Source of the DNA: Enorma massiliensis phI
GTDB lineage: Bacteria > Actinomycetota > Coriobacteriia > Coriobacteriales > Coriobacteriaceae
DNA: 64,000 nucleotides
Assembly: GCF_000311845.1 (NCBI RefSeq)
Contig: NZ_HE978574.1
Span: 1,401,346 to 1,465,345, forward strand
Direction: 5' to 3'
Translations under genes and position numbers: made by a program
Shown: in pieces, positions 26,736 through 35,231 of the stretch
How the letters are laid out: every line of letters starts with the position of its first letter
Position numbering within the stretch: position 1 is the stretch's first letter
The notes under the pieces: generated by a model
Told to the model about the DNA's origin: nothing
Seen by the model: the letters and a program-made list of their open reading frames with translations, nothing else
Databases searched by the model: none

Positions 26736-28181
26736 ATGTCCCATGAACCCTGCAGCCATATCCCGTCTTTCACCGGGTCCTTTCGCGAGAACCTCGAGGC
26801 TCTGATCGCCGTGCTCGAACACGGCGACAAAGATCCCGCCGGAAAACGCATCGGCTTCGAGCTGGAGCGCATTCTCATCGACGATCAGGGGCGAACGGTC
26901 CCCTTTGCCGGCGAACGTGGTGTTGGCGCGCTCATCGCAGAGCTCGCCCGTAGCCGAAGCGAAAGCGAGCTCGTCTATATCGACGGGCACCTTCTGGGGC
27001 TCGACTACACATTCCACGGCGAGCTCGAGACCGTGGGCGTGACCGTATCGCTCGAGCCCGCGGCCCAGCTCGAGGTGTCGGCCGGCCCCGCGCATTCGGT
27101 AAAGGCCCTCTATGATGCTATCTGCGCCTTCGATGCCGAGGTGGAGCGCGCCTGCGCCGCCATCGGGCTCGATGCCTCCCTCGTTCCCGTAGGCTACAAC
27201 CCCGTGGTCTCGAGCCCGCTCGACTTGGAGCTCATCCCCAAGGAGCGCTACCGCGATATGGACGCGTACCTCTCGCGCCGCGGACGCTACGCGCGCGACA
27301 TGATGCGCTGCACGGCATCCACCCAGGTTTCACTCGATTATGAGGACGAGCGGGATGCGGCACGCATCTATCGCATGGCGACGCTTCTGGGGCCGCTCTT
27401 CGCTTTCCTGTTCGACAATGCTCCCATCTTCCGCGGCGAGCCCTCCCCCGGCATGGCTCGCTCACGCATCTGGCACCATGTGGACGTGGACCGCTGCGGC
27501 ATCGTGCCCGGCGCGATCGAAGGGCTTTCATTCGAAGATTACATTCTCTGGGTCTCGGGCGTGAAGCCGATCCTCTTCACCGATGCCGAACACGTGACCA
27601 CCTCGACCGGCGACTGCTACACGCGAGACATCATGTCGAATCGCCCGCTCGAGCCAGCAGAGCTCATGCACCTGCTTTCAATGGTCTTCCCCAACGTGCG
27701 CCTCAAAGGGTTCGTGGAGCTGCGCGAGATGGATTCGTTGCCACCGCGCCTCGCCGCCGCCTGCACCAGCTTTACGGGTGCCCTCTTCTACGATAAGTGC
27801 CTTGAACAGAAACTAGCCGAGCACCTGCGCGACTATCTTCCCCACGGGTTTGCCGGCATGGACGAGAACGACGCAGTGGTGGCGCGCCTGCATCTCGAGG
27901 AACAGGGATGGGATGCCCAGGTGTACGGCATGCCCGTAGAAGCGCTCGTTGATGCCATGGTTGCCGTCGCATGCGAGAACGTCGCGCTCGGGTGCGGATG
28001 CACGGGCATCGGCAAAGATGAACCCGCCAGCGTCACCGTACCCGTGGTGCGCGAGACCGGCCCTGCAAGCGCCTTCGACCTCGAGGGCATCCAGATGCTT
28101 GCGCAGCTCTGGGGAAACCGCCTGCTCCCCCGCGACGAAACGGCGCGCGAACTCGGCAACGAATTGGGTTGTGTCCACTAG
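26736..28181 (+). CDS. Glutamate-cysteine ligase family protein (GCS2/GshA-like)
   Basis: The 481-aa protein belongs to the glutamate-cysteine ligase superfamily. The N-terminal ATP-grasp-like core has FELERILIDD (acidic metal ligand), SLEPAAQLEVSAGP, MRCTASTQVSLDY and HHVDVDRCG. Members catalyse ATP-dependent joining of glutamate to cysteine or similar amines. No glutathione synthetase or ergothioneine genes are in the window, so whether it makes gamma-glutamylcysteine is inference. GAGGAG precedes the ATG. Confidence 0.85.
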   Translation: MSHEPCSHIPSFTGSFRENLEALIAVLEHGDKDPAGKRIGFELERILIDDQGRTVPFAGERGVGALIAELARSRSESELVYIDGHLLGLDYTFHGELETVGVTVSLEPAAQLEVSAGPAHSVKALYDAICAFDAEVERACAAIGLDASLVPVGYNPVVSSPLDLELIPKERYRDMDAYLSRRGRYARDMMRCTASTQVSLDYEDERDAARIYRMATLLGPLFAFLFDNAPIFRGEPSPGMARSRIWHHVDVDRCGIVPGAIEGLSFEDYILWVSGVKPILFTDAEHVTTSTGDCYTRDIMSNRPLEPAELMHLLSMVFPNVRLKGFVELREMDSLPPRLAAACTSFTGALFYDKCLEQKLAEHLRDYLPHGFAGMDENDAVVARLHLEEQGWDAQVYGMPVEALVDAMVAVACENVALGCGCTGIGKDEPASVTVPVVRETGPASAFDLEGIQMLAQLWGNRLLPRDETARELGNELGCVH

Positions 28182-28258
28182 AATCGGGAGCCCCTGGCCC
28201 ATGGGGCATAAAGCGTGCCCGATTGGTCCCGGCCCGCCGCCAACGTGCGGCACTAGTA

Positions 28259-28286
28259 ACAAAAAGCCCCAACCGAAGTTGGGGCC
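28259..28286 (-). terminator. Rho-independent terminator of the tRNA-Glu gene
   Basis: On the minus strand GCCCCAAC-TTCG-GTTGGGGC is followed directly by TTTTTG. The UUCG tetraloop and U-run make it a textbook terminator, eleven bases after the tRNA. Confidence 0.9.
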
Positions 28287-28296
28287 TTGCAATCGT

Positions 28297-28373
28297 TGGT
28301 AGCCCGTACCAGATTCGAACTGGTGATCTCCGCCTTGAGAGGGCGGCGTCCTAAACCGCTAGACGAACGGGCC
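28297..28373 (-). tRNA. tRNA-Glu (anticodon CTC)
   Basis: The minus strand folds into a full cloverleaf. The acceptor stem GGCCCGT/ACGGGCT is followed by A and an encoded CCA. The anticodon stem CGCC/GGCG encloses loop CTCTCAA, giving anticodon CTC, and the T arm is ACCAG-TTCGAAT-CTGGT. It reads GAG codons, which are common in this GC-rich genome. Confidence 0.96.
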
Positions 28374-28529
28374 ATATGGCTCGCGGGGCGTGCTGCCCTC
28401 GCGCAGGTAGACATATTACGGGAACCCCTGTGCCCGCGCAAGCCTCAATGTCAGGAAACGTAAAAGTTGTGGGCATCTCGTGAAATAAGTGCGATACCTG
28501 CGGGAACGATGGGGGCAGATCGCAGGCCT

Positions 28530-30011
28530 CTATCGATGGTAGAACGTGTGGCGCTCGTACTTGGGCTCGCAGCACACATTAATGCCGAGCTTCTTGAGCA
28601 GCGCCTCATCCGTCGAGGAGATGATGACCGAGAAGAACGCATCGCAACCCCTGAGCTTCGGCAGGCCCGCGAGCACACGAGCCGCCACCTCGCTCGTTGC
28701 CGAGGTGATCGAAAGCGCGATGAGCGTCTCATCAGGGTGCAGACGAGGGTTCCTGCTTCCGAGCTGCGCGGTCTTGAGCCGGCTGATGGGCTCGATAGCC
28801 TCGTCTGCGATGACCTCGAGCTCCATGTCGACGCCGGTCACGCTCTTGAGCGCGTTCATGAGGAGCGAGCTTGCAGCACCGAGGCGCTCCGAGGTCTTAC
28901 CGGTCACGACCGTCCCGTCGGGTAGCACCATCGCACCCACCGGAGCACCCGTGGTCTCCTCCTTGAGCAGCGCAGCCGATCGCGCAGGCGAGTAATCCTT
29001 GGTGACCCCCGCCTTCTTCATGATGACCTTGAGCTTATCCACCTGCTCCTGGCCGGTTCCGGTGCGCTTGACGTTCACGGCAGCCGAGAAGTAGCGCCGC
29101 ACGATCTCCATGCGCGCCGCCTCGCGACAGGCCTCATCGTCCTCGATGGCGAACCCAACCATATTGACGCCCATATCCGTGGGGCTCTGATAGGGGCTCT
29201 CGCCCAAAATCTTCTCCATAAGCGACTTGACCACCGGGAACGCTTCGACGTCGCGGTTGTAGTTCACCGTCGTCTCGCCATAAGCGTCCAAATGGAAGGA
29301 GTCGATGATGTTCGAATCGTCGAGGTCCACGGTGGCCGCCTCGTAGGCAATGTTCACAGGATGGTTGAGCGGCAGGTTCCACACGGGGAAGGTCTCGAAC
29401 TTCGCATAGCCCACCGAGACGCCACGGCTATGCTCGTGGTACACCTGGGAAAGGCAGGTTGCGAGCTTGCCCGAACCGGGGCCCGGCGCCGTCACCACGA
29501 CAAGCGGGCGCGTGGTCTCGACGAACTCGTTCTTGCCGTACCCCTCCTCCGAAACGATGAGGTCGATGTCGTGGGGATATCCCTCGATGGGATAGTGCAG
29601 CTTGCAGGTGATGCCAAGCATCTCAAGACGGCGGCGGAACACGTCGGCAGCGGGCTGCGCCGCATACTGCGTGAGCACGACCGCTGCGACGGGAAGACCG
29701 TTGCTGCGGAAGATGTCGGCTAGGCGCAAGACGTCCTCATCGTAGGTGATGCCAAGGTCTCCGCGAGCCTTGTTCTTCTCGATATCGTTCGCATTGATGG
29801 CGATGATGACCTCAACGTCCTGCGAGATGCTCTTGAGCATGCGAAACTTCGCCGAGGGCTCGAAGCCGGGAAGAACGCGCGAGGCGTGGTAGTCGTCAAA
29901 GAGCTTGCCGCCGAATTCGAGGTAGAGCTTGCCGCCGAATTGTTCGATCCGCTTCTTGATCTGCCCTGCCTGCAACTCAATGTACTTCTCGTTATCGAAT
30001 CCTTGGCGCAT
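28530..30011 (-). CDS. DUF1846 (UPF0371) protein
   Basis: The 493-aa product matches the conserved DUF1846 family across its length, from MRQGFDNEKYIELQA through the P-loop-like VVVTAPGPGSGKLATCLSQ to the end. The structure of a family member is known, but the function is not settled; nucleotide or acyl-phosphate handling has been suggested. ATG 30011 follows GGGAG, and the frame upstream of it has no family match. It is a single-gene unit between tRNA-Glu and a repeat element. Confidence 0.92.
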   Translation of the reverse strand: MRQGFDNEKYIELQAGQIKKRIEQFGGKLYLEFGGKLFDDYHASRVLPGFEPSAKFRMLKSISQDVEVIIAINANDIEKNKARGDLGITYDEDVLRLADIFRSNGLPVAAVVLTQYAAQPAADVFRRRLEMLGITCKLHYPIEGYPHDIDLIVSEEGYGKNEFVETTRPLVVVTAPGPGSGKLATCLSQVYHEHSRGVSVGYAKFETFPVWNLPLNHPVNIAYEAATVDLDDSNIIDSFHLDAYGETTVNYNRDVEAFPVVKSLMEKILGESPYQSPTDMGVNMVGFAIEDDEACREAARMEIVRRYFSAAVNVKRTGTGQEQVDKLKVIMKKAGVTKDYSPARSAALLKEETTGAPVGAMVLPDGTVVTGKTSERLGAASSLLMNALKSVTGVDMELEVIADEAIEPISRLKTAQLGSRNPRLHPDETLIALSITSATSEVAARVLAGLPKLRGCDAFFSVIISSTDEALLKKLGINVCCEPKYERHTFYHR

Positions 30012-30158
30012 GCATCGCTCCCATCGCTCGTTTGTAACTTCGACAGCATACCAGAGCCCGTCTGTGCGCCCACCCCCGGCTTCCCGCACCCCATTCCCCG
30101 CACACAATAGGGCGCGCAGAGGCGAAACCCGCCACATAGGACACAGATCGCAGACGAC

Positions 30159-30293
30159 TTTTCAACTTTTGGGCACTCAAACAGCGATGCGCCAAGTAGA
30201 CAATGCCAAGCTGGCACCAAAACCACAGGTAGACGGCAAGTAAGAAACGACCGTACTTGAGTGCCCGGGCTTAAAGTGCCCAAAAGTTGAAAA
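30159..30293. repeat. MITE-like element with 19-bp perfect terminal inverted repeats
   Basis: TTTTCAACTTTTGGGCACT (30159-30177) is perfectly inverted at 30275-30293. A third, internal copy of part of the arm (TTGAGTGCCC, 30257-30266) can pair with GGGCACTCAA at 30171-30180. The two folds are mutually exclusive. The 135-bp unit has no gene and lies between the DUF1846 and YfcC genes. Its sequence is unrelated to the REPs. Confidence 0.8.
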
Positions 30294-30384
30294 TGCCTTT
30301 GCTCATGCGAACGCGAAGACAGATTCCGCGAAGCGGCGAGCACCACAGGCTTGGCAGCACGCCGGACCGGGAACATACAAAGTC

Positions 30385-30415
30385 GCCCCCTTCCGCGCAC
30401 GGTACGGAAGGGGGC
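30385..30415 (-). terminator. Hairpin downstream of the arcA-arcB-yfcC operon
   Basis: GCCCCCTTCCG and CGGAAGGGGGC form a perfect 11-bp stem with a 9-nt loop, 137 bases after the yfcC stop. On the minus strand a weak U-rich stretch (GACTTTGT) follows. It is the best candidate for the end of the arginine operon. Confidence 0.55.
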
Positions 30416-30551
30416 AGAAAGGTAGGGTCTTACCGGGCATTCGCCCATGCGCATGTCCGGCTCGACGATACGCTTACCCGCTGCGAACCACAGGAGACAA
30501 GCGGTGCGCAGGGTTCACGTCGACTAGCGGTGAGAGAGGAGTGTAGAGCCG

Positions 30552-32129
30552 CTAGAGGACCATAATCGCAACGGTGCAGATGACCGCGGACACCACAGAG
30601 AGCACCACAACGATCTTCAGCGCAAACTTGAGCCAGGTGGTCCACTCGATACGGGCGAGCGCAAGGCCACCCATGATGGCGCCGGAGGTCGGGGTGAAGA
30701 GGTTCACCACGCCGATGGCAGAGCTGAAGATCATCACCATGACCTCAGGCGAGAAGCCGAGCTGAGCGGCCAGCGGGCCCATGATGGGCATGGACACCGT
30801 CGCCATACCGGAGGTCGAGGGGATGAGGAAGCTGAGGCCGAAGTAAAGGATCCACGCGAGCGGCGCGAAGAGGATGCCGGACACGCCGGAGAGCGCGTTT
30901 GCCGCCTGCGTGAGCACGTAGGTATCCAGGCCCGTCGCTGCCATGAGGACGGAGATGCCGCGCGCAAGCGCGATGATCAGCACGACGCTCATCATATCGG
31001 CGGCACCGGCGATGAAGGTGTTCACGATCTCTTTCTCGGAGAGGCCACCCACGATGCCGATGACGATAGCCATGATGAAGAACCACGTGGAGGCCTCATC
31101 GAAGTACCACTGGCCGATCGGAAGGCCGGTAACGATAGCAGACCAACCCTGCGAAGTCTGGACCTCGGACTCAGAGACGCCCTCAACGGTGCCGTCCATG
31201 GTGGTCACAGACCCGTTCGAGTCGTCATACGCAGCGGCAAGGTCGTCGCTCGTAATCTCAGTCTCGACGGTCTCATAAGCAGATCCGGCATCGAAGAAGC
31301 CGGCAACGTCGGCGTTGAGGTCGCCGATGGGGATGAAGCCCAAGATCATGACGACGAAGGTGAAGGCGAAGATCACGAGAACGCCCTTCTGGCGACCGGT
31401 GAGCTTGACGTCCTTGTTCACCTCGGCCGCAGCAGCACCGTGCGCCTCTTCGGCGTTCTGGAGCTCCTGCATGGAGAGGATGGTCGAGCCCTTGTCGGCC
31501 TTGACCTTCTTGGCATAGCTCATCACGAAGAAGATGGAAATCGCGGTCGTGGCGATCCAGAGGACCGCGCCGAGCCCGATGATGATGGCCTGGTTGACCT
31601 CAATGCCCACGCCGCGCAGGGAGTCCACCGCGGCGCCGACGGCGAACGGGTTCACCGTGGAGCCAAGGCAGCCGCAGCCAGCGCCCAGAAGGACCGTCGC
31701 GGCACCCACGAGCGGATCGAAGCCGGCGGCCATCATGGTGGCGGCAAGCAGCGCGTAGAACGGAACGGTCTCCTCGCACATACCATAGGTGGTACCACCG
31801 AGCGAGAAGATGATCATAAGAACGGGGATGATGGCGAGCTCATTGCCCTTGAGCTTCTTAACGAGCACAGCGATGCCGTTATCGAGGGCGCCGGTCTTGG
31901 TCATCATACCGAGGAAGCCGCCCAGGATCATCACGAAGAGGCACACCGGCAGAGCATCAGTGAAGCCCTTGACGGGAGCGGTGAAGAAGTCGCTCAGCTT
32001 GGCCGCCGTTACCTGGTCGGGGGCAAATCCCGCCACGATAACGGTGATGACCGCCACGATGGCGAGCAGGAGAAGAAGAATGGTGAAGGACGATAGCATA
32101 CCGCGCTTTTTCTTGGTAGCTTCAGCCAT
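30552..32129 (-). CDS. YfcC-family (DcuC-like) transporter of the arginine deiminase operon
   Basis: The 525-aa protein has about twelve membrane segments and the conserved YfcC stretches (LFVMILGGFLGMMTKTGALD, GGTTYGMCEETVPFYAL, LIPSTSGMATVSMPIMGPLA). YfcC proteins are often found beside arcA and argF and are thought to carry arginine or ornithine. A hydrophilic loop is inserted around residues 255-300. GGAGG is nine bases before ATG 32129; an ATG six bases upstream is too close to it. Third gene of arcA-arcB-yfcC. Confidence 0.9.
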   Translation of the reverse strand: MAEATKKKRGMLSSFTILLLLLAIVAVITVIVAGFAPDQVTAAKLSDFFTAPVKGFTDALPVCLFVMILGGFLGMMTKTGALDNGIAVLVKKLKGNELAIIPVLMIIFSLGGTTYGMCEETVPFYALLAATMMAAGFDPLVGAATVLLGAGCGCLGSTVNPFAVGAAVDSLRGVGIEVNQAIIIGLGAVLWIATTAISIFFVMSYAKKVKADKGSTILSMQELQNAEEAHGAAAAEVNKDVKLTGRQKGVLVIFAFTFVVMILGFIPIGDLNADVAGFFDAGSAYETVETEITSDDLAAAYDDSNGSVTTMDGTVEGVSESEVQTSQGWSAIVTGLPIGQWYFDEASTWFFIMAIVIGIVGGLSEKEIVNTFIAGAADMMSVVLIIALARGISVLMAATGLDTYVLTQAANALSGVSGILFAPLAWILYFGLSFLIPSTSGMATVSMPIMGPLAAQLGFSPEVMVMIFSSAIGVVNLFTPTSGAIMGGLALARIEWTTWLKFALKIVVVLSVVSAVICTVAIMVL

Positions 32130-32224
32130 AATCATTCCCCTCCTTTCTGTGATTTGGAGAAGATGGTCGAAAAAGCGCCATGGCTGCCGTGCCGTGCTAT
32201 CCAGTCATGACGCGGAGAGGACAT

Positions 32225-32255
32225 GCCCGGGCGCGGGGCACAGGTGCGCCCGGGC
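32225..32255 (-). terminator. Hairpin between arcB and yfcC
   Basis: Perfect 10-bp stem GCCCGGGCGC / GCGCCCGGGC with an 11-nt loop and no U-run. It may set the ratio of enzyme to transporter by partial termination or mRNA protection. Confidence 0.55.
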
Positions 32256-32274
32256 GACGTCCGAACAGCCAAGA

Positions 32275-33270
32275 CTACTTGAGCGTCGCGTACATCACGG
32301 CCTTGATGGTGTGCATGCGGTTCTCGGCCTCGTCGAAGACCTTGGACTGCGGGCCCTCGAAGACCTCGTCGGTGACCTCCATCTCGGTGACGCCGAACTT
32401 CTTGGCGATATCGGCGCCGATGGTGGTGTTGGTGTCGTGGAAGCTCGGGAGGCAGTGCAGGAAGATCGCCGAAGGATCAGCGAGGTCCATGAGCTCCTGG
32501 GTAACACGATAAGCCTCGAGCTGATTGATGCGCTCGGTCCAGACCTCGTCGGGCTCACCCATGGAGACCCACACGTCGGTGTAGATGACGTGGGCACCGG
32601 TGCAGGCAGCCTTAGGATCCTCGGTGAGGGTGATGGTGCAGCCGTTGGCCTTGGCGATCGGCTCGCATGCATCGACGACGTCGGAAGCGGGCATGCACTC
32701 CTTCGGGCCGCAGGCCACGAAGTTCATGCCGAGCTTAGCGCACACGACCATGAGGGAGCGGGCCACGTTGTTCTTGGCGTCGCCCATGAAGACGAGGGTC
32801 TTGCCCTTGATGTCGTAGTTGAAGTTCTCCTGAACGGTCAGGATGTCGGCGAGCATCTGGGTGGGATGCCAGAGGTCGGTGAGGCCGTTCCACACCGGCA
32901 CGCCGGACTTGGCGGCGAGCTCCTCGACGTCCTCCTGGGCGAAGCCACGGAACTCGATGCCGTCATACATGCGGCCGAGCACGCGGGCGGTGTCCTCGAT
33001 GGACTCCTTCTTGCCCATCTGCGAGCTGCCCGGGTCGAGGTAGGTCACGCCCATGCCGAGGTCCATGGCGCCGACCTCGAAGGCGCAGCGGGTGCGCGTG
33101 GAGGTCTTCTGGAACAGCAGGACGATGTTCTTGCCCTCAAGATAGCGGTGCGGGGTGCCCGTGCGCTTGAGATCCTTGAAGTTGCGGGAGAGCTTGAGCA
33201 GGTACTCGATCTCCTCGGTGGAGAAATCGAGCAGACGCAGGAAGCTGCGGCCGGAGAGGTTGACACCCAT
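32275..33270 (-). CDS. arcB: Ornithine carbamoyltransferase, likely catabolic
   Basis: The 331-aa enzyme interconverts citrulline plus phosphate and ornithine plus carbamoyl phosphate. The carbamoyl-phosphate site STRTR, the [11 protein letters not shown] loop and the ornithine/citrulline loop [10 protein letters not shown] are intact. Being encoded just after arginine deiminase, it most likely works in the catabolic direction; sequence alone does not separate ArcB from anabolic ArgF. ATG 33270 follows AAAGGA. No carbamate kinase (arcC) is present in the window to complete the pathway. Confidence 0.95.
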   Translation of the reverse strand: MGVNLSGRSFLRLLDFSTEEIEYLLKLSRNFKDLKRTGTPHRYLEGKNIVLLFQKTSTRTRCAFEVGAMDLGMGVTYLDPGSSQMGKKESIEDTARVLGRMYDGIEFRGFAQEDVEELAAKSGVPVWNGLTDLWHPTQMLADILTVQENFNYDIKGKTLVFMGDAKNNVARSLMVVCAKLGMNFVACGPKECMPASDVVDACEPIAKANGCTITLTEDPKAACTGAHVIYTDVWVSMGEPDEVWTERINQLEAYRVTQELMDLADPSAIFLHCLPSFHDTNTTIGADIAKKFGVTEMEVTDEVFEGPQSKVFDEAENRMHTIKAVMYATLK

Positions 33271-33333
33271 GGTTAGTCCTTTCGAATAGAAATCCGTGCA
33301 TTGTGGGCACCACGTGCCCTGGATAGTAAGTAT

Positions 33334-33361
33334 GACGGCGCCCCGGGCGCGGGGCGCCGTC
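33334..33361 (-). terminator. Hairpin between arcA and arcB
   Basis: Perfect 11-bp GC stem GACGGCGCCCC / GGGGCGCCGTC with a 6-nt loop, 12 bases after the arcA stop and without a U-run. Probably a partial terminator or 3' stabiliser that lets arcA be expressed above arcB. Confidence 0.6.
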
Positions 33362-33373
33362 AATATCCAACTG

Positions 33374-34615
33374 TTACAGGTCCTCGCGCCAGAACGGCAT
33401 GCTCATGCAGCGCGGGCCGCCACGGCCACGGGAGAGCTCGGCCGAAGGCACGACGAGCAGCTCCATGCCCTCCTTGTAGAGGACGTCGTTGGTGACGTTG
33501 TTGCGCTGGTACACGCAGATCTTGCCAGGGGCGACGGCGAGGGTGTTGGAGCCGTCGTTCCACTGCTCGCGGGCAGCCGCGATCGGGTCGCCGCCACCGC
33601 AGGGGATGAGCTTCACGGCGTCGATGCCGAGCGCCGAAGCGAGCACGTGCTCGAGCGTATCGGTGGTCTCGGTGATATCGACCTCGCCGGGGTTCTTGCC
33701 CGGGGTGAGCTTGTACACCTTGAGGGTGCCCATGATGGCGGGATGGATGGTGAACTTATCGACATCGATCTGCGTGAACACGGTGTCGAGGTGCATGAAG
33801 GCACGGGACACGGGGATGTCGAACGCGAGGATCGTGTCGATCTTGGAGTCGGAGTTCCAGAACATGTTCTGCGCCATGACGTCGATGGCCGCAGCCTGGG
33901 TGCGCTGGGAGATGCCGACCGCGATGGTGTGCTCGTTGATGTTGAGCACGTCGCCGCCCTCGGTGTGGAAGGAGGCGTCGCGACGGAAGTACAGCGAGAC
34001 ATCCTTGTAATCGGGGTGATACTTGAAGATGTACTTGCCGTACAGGGTCTCGCGGTTACGGGTGACCGAGTACATACGGTTCAGGTTCACGCCAGTGCCC
34101 ACCACGGCGAACGGGTCGCGGGTGAAGTAGAGGTTGGGCATCGGGTCGACGATGAGGTCGGACTCGCTCTCGGTGTTCACCAGGGAGTCGAGGGTCACCG
34201 AGCTCGTGTGCGGCATCTCGACCTCGGCCTTGGTGATACCGGCCATGGTCTTCTTGACGTACTCGAAGTTGTCGGTGATGGAATCGAGGAGCTCGCTCAC
34301 GGCCTGCGGGGCCATCTTGCCCTTGATTCCGGCCTCATCGAGCCACTGCTTCTGGAACTCAGCGCGCGCCTCGGGCACCGCGTCGAAGGCCTCAGCGACG
34401 AGCTTCTCGAGGTACAGCACCTCGACGCCCTGCTCGCGTAGGATCTCGGCGAAGCGATCATGCTCCTGCTGCGCGACCTCGAGGAACGGAACATCGTCGA
34501 AGAGCAGGCGCTCGAGCTCATCGGGCGGCAGATTGAGCAGCTCGTCGCCCGGGCGATGCAGGCAGACTTTCTTCAGCTGCCCGATCTCGCTTGTTACATG
34601 CAAGCCTTTCGTCAT
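33374..34615 (-). CDS. arcA: Arginine deiminase
   Basis: The 413-aa cytoplasmic enzyme hydrolyses arginine to citrulline and ammonia. The guanidino-modifying enzyme motifs are all present: [12 protein letters not shown], catalytic His and Glu in HTEGGDVL, and the nucleophilic Cys in [11 protein letters not shown] near the C-terminus. Length is normal. AGGAGG precedes the ATG. It is the first gene of arcA-arcB-yfcC and is probably transcribed from the AT-rich region upstream. Confidence 0.97.
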   Translation of the reverse strand: MTKGLHVTSEIGQLKKVCLHRPGDELLNLPPDELERLLFDDVPFLEVAQQEHDRFAEILREQGVEVLYLEKLVAEAFDAVPEARAEFQKQWLDEAGIKGKMAPQAVSELLDSITDNFEYVKKTMAGITKAEVEMPHTSSVTLDSLVNTESESDLIVDPMPNLYFTRDPFAVVGTGVNLNRMYSVTRNRETLYGKYIFKYHPDYKDVSLYFRRDASFHTEGGDVLNINEHTIAVGISQRTQAAAIDVMAQNMFWNSDSKIDTILAFDIPVSRAFMHLDTVFTQIDVDKFTIHPAIMGTLKVYKLTPGKNPGEVDITETTDTLEHVLASALGIDAVKLIPCGGGDPIAAAREQWNDGSNTLAVAPGKICVYQRNNVTNDVLYKEGMELLVVPSAELSRGRGGPRCMSMPFWREDL

Positions 34616-34669
34616 GTCCTCCTACCTTTCTTTCTCGGCTGCCGGGTTATTCGCCCACGCAGCCAGCCA

Positions 34670-34691
34670 AGCACCCGGGTGCCCGGGTGCT
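34670..34691 (-). promoter_or_regulatory. Leader hairpin upstream of arcA
   Basis: AGCACCCGGG-TG-CCCGGGTGCT is a perfect 10-bp stem about 55 bases before arcA, between the gene and the AT-rich stretch (TATAGTTATATCC around 34705) where a promoter is expected. It could be part of the 5' leader or an operator. Confidence 0.5.
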
Positions 34692-35231
34692 GTATGCACA
34701 CAGTTATAGTTATATCCAATATTTCGACGTATGCCGAAAGCATCCGCCAACGGTATCAAATTAGAGGGGAACGGTATATCTCGTAATAATTGCCACGTAG
34801 CTCACTTTGCTTAAATAAAGTGATTACGTGGGCAAATATTGACGCTTTTTTTTCTTTCGTACATATCAAATGGATAAATTTGCTATTAATTTGCATATTG
34901 TTACCTCAGCTATAACGCACGGGCCATGGCATCAACAGGGTTTTGCCTTTCGTTTCATATTCATTCGTAAGTTGCTTTTATTCACATATTGCGAGTTTTG
35001 GACCGTTTACGGCCCGATTAGCACCGCTCGCCCACGGAACGGGTGCCGTTCACCGGTTTTTGCGTGCCGCGAACGGCAGGGCACCGTTGCCCCCGGCACG
35101 CTGCCCCAAGACGTAAGCAGTTCATAAAGCTTTCGAAACGTCACTGCAATCATCTGCTAACACGTATAAAGTAGCTGCATGCATATATACTGCGCGCGGG
35201 GGCGCGCTCATACCTAGATAACGGAGCAACC
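34692..35231. other. AT-rich divergent intergenic region (arcA / ppk)
   Basis: This 540-base gap is clearly AT-richer than the rest of the window, mainly at 34,700-35,000. It carries an imperfect inverted repeat at 34790-34835 (TTGCCACGTA...TCACTTT pairing with AAAGTGA..TACGTGGGCAA), followed about 11 bases later by an eight-T run. On the plus strand this resembles a terminator with no gene before it. A TATACT at 35186-35191 may be the ppk -10. A reading frame at 34870-35127 has no ribosome site and no family match. Confidence 0.6.

Noticed and set aside
34870-35127. 85-codon frame in the AT-rich gap before ppk
   Set aside because: No ribosome site, no family resemblance and base composition that changes in the middle of the frame.
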